DNA of 64,000 bases from Suillus spraguei. Its lineage: Eukaryota > Basidiomycota > Agaricomycetes > Boletales > Suillaceae. Positions 1 to 9,847 of this stretch are shown here, piece after piece. The translations under genes and the position numbers were made by a program. The notes below the pieces were generated by a model. That model had not been told where the DNA came from. It made no database searches and saw nothing but the letters and a program-made list of their open reading frames with translations. Every line of letters begins with the position of its first letter. Positions within the stretch are counted from its first letter, which is position 1. Location: NCBI GenBank assembly GCA_016800925.1, contig JABCPU010000148.1, forward strand, positions 1 to 64,000, in the 5' to 3' direction.

Positions 1-1226
1 GGCAACAATGGGGTAGCCTTTTGCAGTACTGAATGAGAATAACTTAGTCTTGTCAGCATACAGAATGAAAGCGAGGGGCTTGGCACCCTCTGGTAGCTGA
101 GACTGAGGCAAAATAATAGATCAAATAAGGAATGCAACTGAAATCGCTATAGTAGTGTTACATACTTGAGCATTCCAAAAAGCTTCAGCAGTGTAAGGTT
201 CATCTACAAAATTCATGAATGTCTCGCCATTGAACTTTGAGAAGCGCTGCACATTAAATACATACCATATGTGGAAAGAGCCGGGGATCACGAAGGAGGT
301 CGGTGGCCCACTCCCAGAGATTCCAACAGTGCAGATCAAACTCTTGTATTGTACCATCATATGGTGCTGAGATTATGTCTTTAGTAAACTAAACTTAAAA
401 ATTGTCAGAAGCCGAGCATCAGATAGAAAGGAATAAACTCACCCCTGTAATGCGATGGGAAGCAGTGTCTGAAATGTGAACTTCTCCTGTCAGGAAGTAC
501 ACTGGTTGCAAAGTTTTATGAGAAGGTCAGTCTGCTCATTGTTCAAGCAAGCCTCCAGGGCAAGTTCGGCAAGTTCAAATTCCAGTCACGATTTGAATGG
601 AGCCCAGGGGTGCTTATTAGGCGAAGAGGATGCCAATGGTGTTGGACAATGTTTGAAATTATCAAACACATAGACTTCAGGTGGAATCTTGCTGCTTGGA
701 TGGTATTCACACCTAATATTGTCAACCTGGAATGTGCATTGCACATGTTCAGGGACATCAGCATCAGGAAAAGGATCTGTTAACAGTAGTTCATCAATGT
801 AAATATATTCTAACAAATAACGATCAAAACTCACCTATGTGCCCCATATTGTCGTCTACCTCATTCCAAGTCGGTGAGATATTATGCTGTCCTGTTGTGA
901 TGTAAGAATGATTATCAAAAACACATTCAGTACTTATGTCTCTTTCCTGTGGCATTATCAGCACATTCATCCCTGGCACGTCCTCATCTCAGATTTGAGG
1001 GCCTGTCAGTCAATAATATATTAGAACTCAGAATAATAGGCCAAGCTACAAATGAGTGCATACCTCCTGCTGCATTTGAATCTTTCCTTTGAATGGATTC
1101 TGCCACAAGTTGATTCTGACGTTGTTTCTTGGCTTTCTTCTCGCAGGCCTTGCAATGAGTGGTCCAACCGCACAGTTTGAGGTCCTGTTGGCACAGATCA
1201 CAAAATTTTGTCCTTTTGGGGCCCAT
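1..1226 (-). pseudogene. Plavaka (CACTA-like) transposase, decayed and cut by the window edge
   Basis: On the minus strand an ATG at 1226 opens a protein that starts with a Cys-x2-Cys...His-x3-Cys zinc-finger-like motif (FCDLCQQDLKLCGWTTHCKAC). Later exons give EYHPSSKIPPEVYVFDNF, HPWAPFKS, LEFELAELALEACLNNEQTD, then a part around 170-360 with NVQRFSKFNGETF and DEPYTAEAFW, and at the very left KPLAFILYADKTKLFSF. This order is the N-terminal half of the Plavaka family of fungal cut-and-paste transposases; the catalytic part lies beyond the left edge. Three in-frame TGA stops sit where relatives usually have an arginine or another sense codon (about 990, 575 and 490), so the copy is dead. GT-AG introns between the pieces look intact. 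Family membership is from remembered motif order, not a search. Confidence 0.8.
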
Positions 1227-1878
1227 GTCATCAACAAATATATAATATGTGCATATAGGAACAATTTACCAGAAAAAAAGGGAAAAACTGCAGTAAAAGG
1301 GCATGTCAATCACATTGTAGGCGTATTGCAATACATTGAAACCCTGCCATCAAGCTTACATGAAGGTTGTAAACATCATTGTAACGTGATGTCAACAGTT
1401 CCTGATTACAATCAATTTAGGAAATTTGCGACATATGCAAAAAGTTCAAAACACCTCAATGCACTGCTTGACTCACTTCAAAAAAATTCAGGCATATGTA
1501 GACTACTTATATATGATGTACTATCCAAGTAGAATAAAAATTTCTTGCATGTTGCAGCTGTGAGAGAAGAAATGATGGTAATTTGTAACCATGCAGGAAC
1601 ATAAATCATACAGATCCCATAGATCCTGCAGGTATATTCACGAAGTTATAGTTATACCTGGAGCACAATAATCATCTCATCAGGATTACAGAACACAACT
1701 TCAATAAAGCTCATCCTGTTGTTTTAAGATGCTATAGAGGGAGAATTGATGACATGTATGAAAACGTGACAATAGATAGGAGTGTGTAACAAATTCAATC
1801 TCCTCTATGGCACACTCAGCAAGTGCATGAAGTCTTGCATTGTCGTCTCCTCTTGCATCATTCTCACATCCTTGTTAT
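1227..1878. other. No gene recognised
   Basis: AT-rich DNA upstream of the Plavaka start. A 147-codon plus-strand frame (1089-1532) overlaps the antisense of the transposase start and shows no family features. Probably the 5' part of the Plavaka element or degenerate transposon sequence. No terminal repeat could be identified here. Confidence 0.4.
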
Positions 1879-2110
1879 AATGGCACCAAACTGCAGGTGC
1901 ACTACCAGTCAGAAGAAAGTTGAATTACAGGCACAATCAAGACCAAAAAATTGGATGAGCTATGTGACATAGCTGTGGCCTTGCAATTACCAGAGACTGG
2001 ACTCAAGGCAGAGCTGCTCCAGTGAATTGTGCAGTTCTTTGATGGCCAACCAGGACTCAAGAAAAACCAGCAGTATGAGGGTTTATTTAATCCCCCCATT
2101 CTTGCAGGTG
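1879..2110 (+). pseudogene. SAP-domain-like gene fragment, frameshifted
   Basis: An ATG at 1879 begins a small basic peptide with a CRC motif and TTSQKK. At an A-run (about 1946-1952) the frame shifts and continues as LDELCDIAVALQLPETGLKA, followed by ELLQ, a TGA stop, IVQFFDGQPGLKK and YEGLF. The pattern L-x2-L..A.AL.LP..G.K.EL...I matches SAP-type DNA-binding helices (known family pattern). The trailing P.LK...Y.GLF resembles the C-terminal side of the SAP-like module at 62.9-63.1 kb. Broken by one frameshift and one TGA stop that could be a former CGA arginine codon. What it was joined to is unknown; it may be part of a transposon-borne gene. Confidence 0.5.
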
Positions 2111-2377
2111 GCATGTTGAAACTAGCAATAACACTACTGAGTTAGTACTGCAAGACATGCCAAGTCATCAAAATTTGATGCACACAGTCAACCTTATTCA
2201 CATCAGAGCTTCAGGCTTCAAGCTTCCTGTTCAACGACTCAATGCCAATGTGTGATGAAAAGAATGGCCTGACTGTTTCCAGGACTAGCGGACTTTCAAT
2301 ATGTGTCTATTGATAGTTCTGTTCTTTGTTTTCAACCTCATTTATTCTACCATTGCAGTCTTGTAACCAGCAATCTA

Positions 2378-2787
2378 CAGTGGCTCAAAAAACTGTCCGC
2401 ATGTTTTGACATTTTTCACTATCTATGATATTGTGTGAGAATGAACAAATTCCTCAAGGACATACTTATACCACATTGTAGTATGGCTTCAGGGCTTTTA
2501 TTTGAGCCCTACACCGTGGGAATCGGCGGAGATATGGTGGAGATATAAGGCTTATAAAATGATGACTCATGTGGACAGTTTTTTGAGTGTATATTAAAAC
2601 TATATAAATCATTATTTATGACACCATAAAAATCATGCCACTATTATATAAATTATAAAGTGGTGTCATTATGTTATTTTATGACTATATCTAACTATAT
2701 AAACCAGAATATCTCATGTATCATAGTCATAATCACCATGAAAGCCATCTCCTCTGCTCAAAGAGATAATATCCTCTCTCTGTCTTA
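2378..2787 (+). repeat. Inverted duplicate of the Tc1 right end
   Basis: About 410 bp carrying the terminal repeat, the AT-rich spacer and the first codons of the transposase frame (from MVSLCYFMTISNY to ILSLSY). It stops exactly at the TA where the second left end begins. It matches the reverse complement of 4002-4412 with a single homopolymer-length difference (five versus six A/T near 2630 and 4158). Confidence 0.85.
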
Positions 2788-3000
2788 CAGTGGCTCAAAA
2801 AACTGTCCGCATGTTTTGGCATTTTTCACTATCTATAATATTGTGTGAGAACAAACAAATGCCTCAAAAACATGCTTATACCACATTGTAGTATGGCTTC
2901 AGGGCTTTCATTTGAGCCCTACACCGTGGGAATCGGTGGAGATATGGTGGAGATACAAGGCTCACAAAATGGTGACTCATGCAGACAGTTTTTTGACTCA
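2788..3000 (+). repeat. Tc1 left terminal inverted repeat (about 213 bp)
   Basis: Pairs with 4200-4412. The two ends are clearly homologous but differ at scattered positions (for example GACATT versus GGCATT). Each repeat is itself bounded by an inverted motif: AAAAAACTGTCCGCATG at the outer tip, and CATG..GACAGTTTTTTGA at the inner tip. Confidence 0.8.
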
Positions 3001-3027
3001 AGTATTTTACAGTAATAACCAGGTATT

Positions 3028-4129
3028 CTAGTATTTTGTATGACCTCCCTTGGCTTTAATTACTGCCTCTATCCTTCTAGGCATACTCTCAATTAATTTC
3101 TGGCAATCCTCAGCTGTGATCTTCCCCCATTCCACTGCTACTCTCTCCCAAAGCTCCCATACTCCTTTAGGGGGGTTTTCATAGGCTTGAAGCTTTTAGC
3201 TTTTTCTTGAGTGTTCCCCAGAGATGTTCAATGACATTGATATCAGGAGACTGTGCTGGCCAGTCAAGAACATTGATGTTATGTTCTTCAAACCATTCCC
3301 TAGCTCTTCTGGATGTGTGCTTGGGATCATTATCCTGTTGGAAAATGATATCTTCTTCATCAATCCCTGATTCTGCCAAGCTAGGCAGCAAGTGGTCATT
3401 TAAAATGTCCACATACTGCTCAGCATTCATCTTCCCCTCAACCTCAGCAAGCATTCCCACACCATTCCATCCCATACAGCCCCATACCATTAAAGAACCT
3501 CCTCCAAACTTGACAGTCCCATTAACCTCTCTGTCTGTTAGGCCATCTCCCTTCTTTTTCCATACATACACCTTCCCATCTGACCCAATCCTATTGATTT
3601 TGGTCTCATCTGACCATATAACACGCTTCCAGTCCTCTACAGTCCAGTGTTGATGAGCTAAGGCAAAGGCTAGTCTTCTCTGCCTATGTTTGATGGAGAG
3701 AAGAGGCTTTTTCTTCTTTGTTACTGCCTTGAGATGAGCTGCCTTGAGAACATTCCTCACAGTTTGTGAAGAGACAGAGGTAGTGATGGTGGAATTGATA
3801 TAATGGGTGGCTTGGACAGCATTATCAGCCTTTCCTGTAGTGATATGTTGGATAATAGCCCTTTTGTCAGTAGAGGTAAGCTTGGATGGACGTCCTCCAC
3901 AAGAGTTTTCCTTGTCTGGGTGGCTTTCTTTGATGAACTTGGCCACAGTGGACTTGCATACTCCAGTTCTAGAGGAAATTTGGCGAGCAGAGAGGCCAGC
4001 ATAAGACAGAGAGAGGATATTATCTCTTTGAGCAGAGGAGATGGCTTTCATGGTGATTATGACTATGATACATGAGATATTCTGGTTTATATAGTTAGAT
4101 ATAGTCATAAAATAACATAATGACACCAC
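3028..4129 (-). pseudogene. Tc1-family DD34E transposase, frameshifted near the C-terminus
   Basis: The open frame runs 4129 to 3179; the more likely start is the inner ATG at 4051 (MKAISSAQRDN). The N-terminal part has a paired-like helix-turn-helix (LSARQISSRTGVCKSTVAKF). The catalytic triad is complete: VIWSDETKI, then FQQDNDPKHTS, then QSPDINVIEHLW, with 34 residues between the second Asp and the Glu. After LKKKL the frame stops early. A frame shifted by one base then continues LQAYENPPKGVWELW to MPRRIEAVIKAKGGHTKY, ending with TAG at 3028-3030, which is the usual Tc1 C-terminus. The break fits a 7-bp insertion of CTAAAAG type near 3191-3200. The catalytic core survives, so the truncated protein could be tested for activity. 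Confidence 0.85.
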
Positions 4130-4199
4130 TTTATAATTTATATAATAGTGGCATGATTTTTTATGGTGTCATAAATAATGATTTATATAGTTTTAATAT

Positions 4200-4412
4200 A
4201 CACTCAAAAAACTGTCCACATGAGTCATCATTTTATAAGCCTTATATCTCCACCATATCTCCGCCGATTCCCACGGTGTAGGGCTCAAATAAAAGCCCTG
4301 AAGCCATACTACAATGTGGTATAAGTATGTCCTTGAGGAATTTGTTCATTCTCACACAATATCATAGATAGTGAAAAATGTCAAAACATGCGGACAGTTT
4401 TTTGAGCCACTG
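4200..4412 (-). repeat. Tc1 right terminal inverted repeat
   Basis: Reverse complement partner of 2788-3000 and of the outer copy 2378-2590. Ends CCACTG followed by TA at 4413-4414. Confidence 0.8.
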
Positions 4413-4414
4413 TA

Positions 4415-5997
4415 TCTTGTTACCTTCTATGGGATCATTATCAGAGCTCTAACAACGGACTTAGGGTATTGTTGACACAATGCCAACAGATTGAGAGTGC
4501 AATACTGAGAGTCAAAATTCACTGCGCCAGTGCTATGCCAAGGTGTGACTTGACATGACCATATTTTGCAGATTAGCAGTCAGACTCTGAATTTTCTCGG
4601 CTTTTATCCAACACCACACCACAGTGTCCTTAAAATCATAAGAGGTCATAATAGCTTGGAACTTAAAATATTGTTGAGTGTGAGTGACCAGTCCTTTGTT
4701 ACTCATCTGACTCCTGGAAGTTACGTAACTTCAAGGTACCAGCAACTGCTCCTTCAAGCCTATGCAAGACCCTGAGGAGCCCATCAAGACAATAATACTC
4801 TACACTGACCTGGCTGTTTCTTACTTGCTATCCTGCCTCCACAGCTGCTACTCCTACCATGACATCTCTGGGTCCTTTTATTCACTACTGTATCACAAAT
4901 TCACTGCAGCCACAACAATCTTGCCTCCCCAGATCTCATTCACCCCTTCAACTTTCAACACCTCAATGGCACCTTCTATACTATGCCAAAGCATCATCAA
5001 AATACTTTGATCATTGCATCACACATGTTGTATTCAAACCATTAATAAAAACTGCATTATCAGGCATTATATCATTCATGGTCCGCTACTCTACAGCTCC
5101 TTGCAAGGTACTGAAAGTGCTCAGTTGGTCTCGAGTGGGAGATGCACTGTGGACGTGGTAAAAAGTGCGGCACTAAAAGATGGGGAACGAGCTTGATGAC
5201 CTGTGACACGTGCACCAGCAGTTAGTGCGTAAGTAAGAGTGCTGAATGTCAATACCGGGATGACAGTGGAACTGGGTATATTAGTTAGATTTTATACCTC
5301 AAGTTATCAAGAACTGCCAACACTTAGTATGTATTACCTAGATGTGGTTGTCATATGATATTGATGGTCTGCTCATAGTTGCGAATCCTCGACCTGACAT
5401 GAACTCAATTTACAATGCCTTCCACCACCAGGTCGCTCCAGATGCACATGACATTGCACCCTACTTCCATAGCTATCTTGGATCCCACGTCTCAGTTTGG
5501 CCTGACTTTCCACAACTCCATGGTTTGGTTAGTGCACCCTCAGCAAATCCACACCCATTTATCCAACTGGAACATCATCATACTGGTGAGTTGTAGCCCA
5601 ATTTATAGAATATTATTCGAAAACCTAATTTAAGATACAAAGGATCTATTTGAAGTGCTGCCACTAGTCAGTCAGCTCATCGTGGACAATGTGCATCCAC
5701 ACATCTACCACTCGGACAAGGACAGGATGGCATTGTCATGATGAATAGGCTCTCTGCCTATGAAATAGGTGTGAGTGTCTGGGACTAGGACAGCCTTTTT
5801 GAAAGAGTGCAGTTTGAGCAATTAGCAAGCTTGTGAGCAAAGAGCTCAAACTAGTGCTTACTAATCGAGGAAGCACATCAAGGAGATCACGCGCTCTTAT
5901 TGTCTCCATCTCGCGCTTACTCGATTATCATTCTCAAGTTGAGAATTTGAGCTCGTATTTATATCTCTACTATACCATACTAGCTTAAAACGTTAGA
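4415..5997. other. No gene recognised; probable degenerate transposon DNA
   Basis: Only short frames are present. The longest is 5342-5596 (84 codons, plus), with no family motif I recognise. Before the Tc1 insertion this stretch was continuous with 2111-2377. The sequence may belong to the same lost gene or element as the SAP fragment. Confidence 0.4.
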
Positions 5998-6303
5998 ATG
6001 ACAGAGACTTTGAATTCTGGCCCTCCTGCCAGTGCAGGTGGGAAAAGTACTGACATGTTTAACCCCACGTGGGAGACAGGTCGGGTATCTGACAATGAGG
6101 CAGCTAGCTTAGCCGACCTCATCAGCTGAAAAAACACGCTCAGGTTCATTGATCTAGGTGACCGTGATGCCATTATTGAAGAAAATCGTCAATGTTCTGA
6201 GAGGAATGCAGCGAGAGCTCAATTACGCGCAGATCAAGACTATGTAGAAGAGCCTTCAGAAGATGAACCCCCCTTGGAAGAGCCAGCAGCTGAGCCATTG
6301 TAG
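5998..6303 (+). pseudogene. Putative 5' ORF (gag-like N-terminus) of the DIRS-like element
   Basis: ATG at 5998 opens a polar, acidic frame: SGPPASAGGKSTDMFNP, WETGRVSDNEA, ADLIS, then a TGA, then RFIDLGDRDAII, RNAARAQLRADQDY and a Glu/Pro-rich tail to TAG at 6301-6303. One internal TGA breaks it. Assignment as the leading ORF of the retroelement is inference from its position and from a charged composition typical of gag N-termini. Confidence 0.4.
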
Positions 6304-6588
6304 CGGGGCATGCTGGTGGGATGTTCTAGAGGACTCGATCAGGTGGGAGCAGTGTCAGAGTGCTGGAGTTAGGGCAGGCAGAGTAGCTGAGTGCTGGAGT
6401 TAGGAGCAAGGCGAGAGGTGGCAGAGGCCCGGCAGTGTCCAGGGTCATGGCAGTAGACATAGGCTTAGTGCATGTTGCAGACATGGGCAGACACGCAGTC
6501 ATGACAGCCAGGTCTCCCGCCTTCTCTCAAGTGCAGTGCTGGCCGATCCACCATCTACTCCCTTCACACAGAGTGCGCTAGGAAAAAG

Positions 6589-7592
6589 ATGTCAAAGGCC
6601 GCTGCCTTCTTAAGGACCTTAACTCCGACGACACAGAGAATCATTGGGAAGTTGATTGGTGAAGATGCTGATCAGACGGAACCACCACAGCCGCCAGCTG
6701 GACCGTTTTATGCTGAAGATGCCAAAATCATTAACAGCGCTAACACAATCCTTGCTCAAGGGACAGAAGACCTCTTCGAAATACTCAACCTAGCTAAGGC
6801 TAAAGTACACATACCCCTTACCTTGCTCACAGACACTGCCTTATGGAAGATGCACGAAGACCCCACGTGTGTCAAGCTGAAGAAAGGTCTGGTCCTGAAC
6901 AATCCCAAAATGATCATTATGGACATGTCAAGTAGATTTGCACCGGAATCTACACTCACTGCAGACGTGTATTTTGAAGTGTCAAGTAATTTTCTAAAGC
7001 TCCTCGCATTAGTAGCTGATGAAGACACAGTGGCGCATTTTTTGTAACACCGCATGTTCTGCATGTCATGGGACAAATTTACTTCAAACTTTCCAGCCAT
7101 TCTAAGGTTTGATATAGAGACCTGTAGGAGATTTTTCAACTCCTCGGTTTTCTTGGACAAGGGTGCATACAAGGAACGTTGGAGTGAAGTGAAGATTGAT
7201 TTGAGGATGGAATGCGATCACAGTTACAATGGGGGGGGAGGTTCAATCCCTACACACCCTGCAGGAATGACAGTCCTCCTGGGGCAAGCACGTCGAACAA
7301 CGGAAAGCCCTTTTGGAGAGGCAAAGGAGAGACACCATCCAACAACCTCCTTTGCATTATCTGTGGTCGGACAGGACACAAGTCCAGCAGATGTACTCAC
7401 ACGCAGACAATCAAGGGAACAGCACCTGTCTGTATGGCCCAAGATAACAAAATCATCCTCAAGGCCACTAAGGAAATCGTACGTATATCCTACAACCTCG
7501 GCTGTTGTCCCTCCCGTCATGGACCCAAAGTCCTCCACGTATGCTCCCAATGCGGAAATGCATCACACAGAGTTGCCTCCAAATCCTGCTAA
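6589..7592 (+). pseudogene. Gag-like ORF with CCHC zinc knuckle
   Basis: A 152-codon frame (6589-7047) has a helix-rich gag-like look (AFLRTLTPTTQRIIGKLIGE, DLFEILNLAKAKVHIPLTLL). The frame is then lost; about 7054-7170 continues in another register (MFCMSWDKFTSNFPAILRFD). A zinc knuckle CIICGRTGHKSSRCT (Cys-x2-Cys-x4-His-x4-Cys) sits at about 7353-7400. This order, capsid-like helices then CCHC, is that of a retroelement nucleocapsid. At least two frameshifts separate the parts. Confidence 0.65.
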
Positions 7593-7789
7593 TGATGTGT
7601 TCGGTCACATCATTACACTGTATATTGCTGATGCTTATGATTCCCTCTTGTCGAAACTCGGTCTCACCGAAAAATATACAGATCTCATTTTAACATGTGT
7701 CACAGTTTTCCAATCGGGGACTTGCCCCTCTCACGCAGTCATATATGCCCAAAAATCACAAGTCTGCAACTGAAAGACTCAACATAATC

Positions 7790-8624
7790 AAAAAATATTG
7801 TGATGACGAGGTGGAGCTTGGGCACATGTCTGGCCCCTTCTCAAAAGAAGAGGTGCACAACATTCTTGGAGGTCATTTTGTTTTCATCACCACTTGGGCT
7901 GGTGGAAAAATCTGGGGAGCCTGGGAAATACCGCATAGTGCAGGATTTGTCCTTTGAGAATGAAGATGGCTATGCAGTGAATAGCTGGCTTGACGCAGAT
8001 GATTTTCCCACAGAGTGGGGCACAGCAGCACAGGTAGCTGAAATCATAAGTCCTTCATCTTGTATGCAAGGTTCGCACGATGGTGGAACTGTGAAGTGCG
8101 ATGGCACATGACGATGTGTGACACCACATTCGTTTTCCCTTCACATGATAGTGTGGTGTGATGGCGCATTGTTATCTTGTGTGATGCGATGGCATAGACC
8201 CTACCCCGATACGCACGATGGTGCAGGGGATCACTTTCTGGGTGTATATATGCGAGCACATTAGAGGTTGACGTCCTTTTTTCCTCTGGTATAGGTGGCA
8301 ACCGCACCACCGGGGATGGAGGCAGCTACGCTGGATGTAGAGGCTGCTTACAGAACGATTCTCATATGGCCCCTGCACAAATGTTTCTTGGTCATCACAG
8401 TTGGGGATGATTTCTTCATTGATCATGTATTCCCTTTCAGGCTAACAACAGTGGGCAGGGTGCAAGGGAATGTTGCTGACGCTACTGTTGACATCTTACA
8501 TGGCCTGGACCTCGGACCTATCAAAAAATGGGTAGATGATCACACTTTCTTCTGTTTTGCATATGGAGGGGGGACTTACTACCAGATGGGTCGCACTCGC
8601 CCTTCCTATATGCCCATGGCTTGA
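7790..8624 (+). pseudogene. Reverse transcriptase fragments of the DIRS-like element
   Basis: Upstream part: GHMSGPFSKEEVHNILGGHF, then in another frame EPGKYRIVQDLSFENE and AAQVAEI up to about 8046. After about 250 bp of unrelated sequence the domain resumes at 8295 with PPGMEAATLDVEAAYRTI, FFIDHVFPFRLTTVGR, VADATVDIL and the catalytic KWVDDHTFFCF (the DD box). The motif order and the VDD box match DIRS-type reverse transcriptases. One frameshift and the 250-bp insert inactivate it. Confidence 0.8.
8047..8292. other. Intron-like insert inside the reverse transcriptase
   Basis: Sequence between the two RT blocks has no homology to RT. It contains imperfect repeats of a GATGGCAYAT / GTGTGAY type (about 8099-8195). 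It may be an intron or a small insertion; no clear target duplication was seen. Confidence 0.4.
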
Positions 8625-8896
8625 AGGAGGTATACAAATACTCAGTGGCCATTCATACTCTCTTTGACCATGGGTGGAAGGACACAGCAGTTTTGATTCA
8701 TTCAAACAACCAAGGTGTAATTGGTTCTTTGCAGAAGGGAAGGAGTAGAAATTTTCAGGTCAACATGTGTATCTGTCGGGTTGAGGCCATTGCTATGGCC
8801 TCCAATGTTTTTCATGTTCTATCATATGTCGAGTCTGCCAAGAATCAGGCTGACGCAATCTCTCGCAGTGAGGTTGGGTTACCTGAATTCCATCTT
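8621..8896 (+). pseudogene. RNase H domain of the DIRS-like element
   Basis: The frame from 8621 reads VLIHSNNQGVIGSLQKGRSR, then AIAMASNVFHVLSYVESAKN and QADAISR, ending GLPEFHLP at the left edge of a solo LTR. DNQG-type and ADAISR motifs are characteristic of DIRS/Ty3-class RNase H. The normal HSDNQG Asp is Asn here (HSNNQG), so a catalytic carboxylate is probably lost. The first RNase H motif (Asp) is not clear. Confidence 0.7.
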
Positions 8897-8899
8897 CCC

Positions 8900-9503
8900 T
8901 GTCACAACCCACAAACAAATTAATGCAAGGGCAGAGACTAGGACTCAAATAAAGGTTATCACAAGAGAAGAGAGGAGCAAGGATGTTTTGGATTCCCACA
9001 GTGTAGATACAAGAGGTTTGAACTAAAGAACTACTACAGCGGAACTAGCTGACTATATACACATATTGAAACTGAGATATAAACTGAGTCTGAAACTAAT
9101 AGCCAATCATAAAATAGAAGTGAGGATTGTATGATGTGATAGTTGTGACATTGTAATGACATCATAGTTCTGGAACATTCTGAGATCATGTGATATAATC
9201 TAATCTATTCACGATAAAGAAATATGGGTGTTCGGAGTTATATATGTATGAAAATGGATAATCTGTGTATCTTATCTTATCTGAAGACATCATTCTGCAT
9301 CATAGAAGATCTCTTCATCTTCATCTTCATCAGGAAGTTCATTGATATGTGTGATAGGTGTAATGATAGAGTTTTCAACAGTAAAGACTACAGGAGTAGG
9401 TGTTTTGGTAAATGATCCTTTAGAGTTAGGATTTGTCTTAGCACTGGGTTCAGGCGCTTTAGGGAAATTCAAGAATGATGATTCATATTTGGTATTTGTG
9501 ACA
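8900..9503 (-). repeat. Solo LTR 1 (604 bp, reverse orientation)
   Basis: The plus strand begins TGTCACAACCC and ends TTTGTGACA. It is flanked by the 5-bp direct repeat TTCCC (8895-8899 and 9504-9508), a classic LTR-retrotransposon target duplication. It is homologous in reverse orientation to 10629-11102. In its own sense the LTR is open from its first bases through NFPKAPEPSAKTNPNS to ELPDEDEDEEIFYDAE and a stop, then GATAAGATAAGATA. No internal region is present, so it arose by LTR-LTR recombination. Confidence 0.9.
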
Positions 9504-9765
9504 TTCCCCCTGTTCAGCTCCCAGAGGAGCTTACACCCTTCATTGCCTCATATGTCCGATAGCGATCATCAAATGGCATTGGCAACTGCCAATGCCATGG
9601 CAACACTGGCTCACCTGAGAGAGGCTTTGGCACTTCCTTCCTTGGTTTGGGCACCGCCCTTTGCTGTCTGCACACAGATTAAGCCTAGAAAACCTAGACC
9701 AGGAAACAAACTTGCACCTTCCTCATTCAGACCCACAGTGCCCACTCATGAATGTCTTCACTGAT
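9504..9765 (+). pseudogene. Spacer between RNase H and recombinase of the DIRS-like element
   Basis: After the LTR the frame continues SQRSLHPSLPHMSDSDHQMA, TLAHLREALALPSL and KPRKPRPGNKLAPSSFRPTV to a TGA at 9763. This is a basic linker of the kind found ahead of the recombinase in DIRS elements; it confirms that the LTR is an insertion. Confidence 0.5.
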
Positions 9766-9847
9766 GGTTCACGCCACACTCAGACTCATTCCACAATTCT
9801 ATTCTTGAAGAACTCCCATTGGCAGATGTTTTGAAACTTTTGATGTT

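Larger units (their letters stand above)
2378..4412. mobile_element. Tc1/mariner element with an extra inverted copy of its right end
   Basis: The outer unit starts CAGTGGCTCAAAAAACTG at 2378 and ends with the reverse complement at 4412, each flanked by TA (2376-2377 and 4413-4414), the Tc1/mariner target duplication. A second complete left end starts at 2788, also preceded by TA, so the standard-length element is 2788-4412 (about 1.6 kb) with a minus-strand transposase. The leading 2378-2787 is an inverted copy of 4002-4412, identical by eye apart from one base in an A/T run. It includes the first codons of the transposase, up to SLSY. The near identity suggests recent activity or rearrangement. 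Confidence 0.85.

Noticed and set aside
1089..1532. 147-codon plus-strand frame
   Set aside because: Its first third is antisense to the Plavaka start; no motif and AT-biased composition in the rest.
3207..3653. 148-codon plus-strand frame
   Set aside because: Exact antisense of the Tc1 transposase catalytic region.
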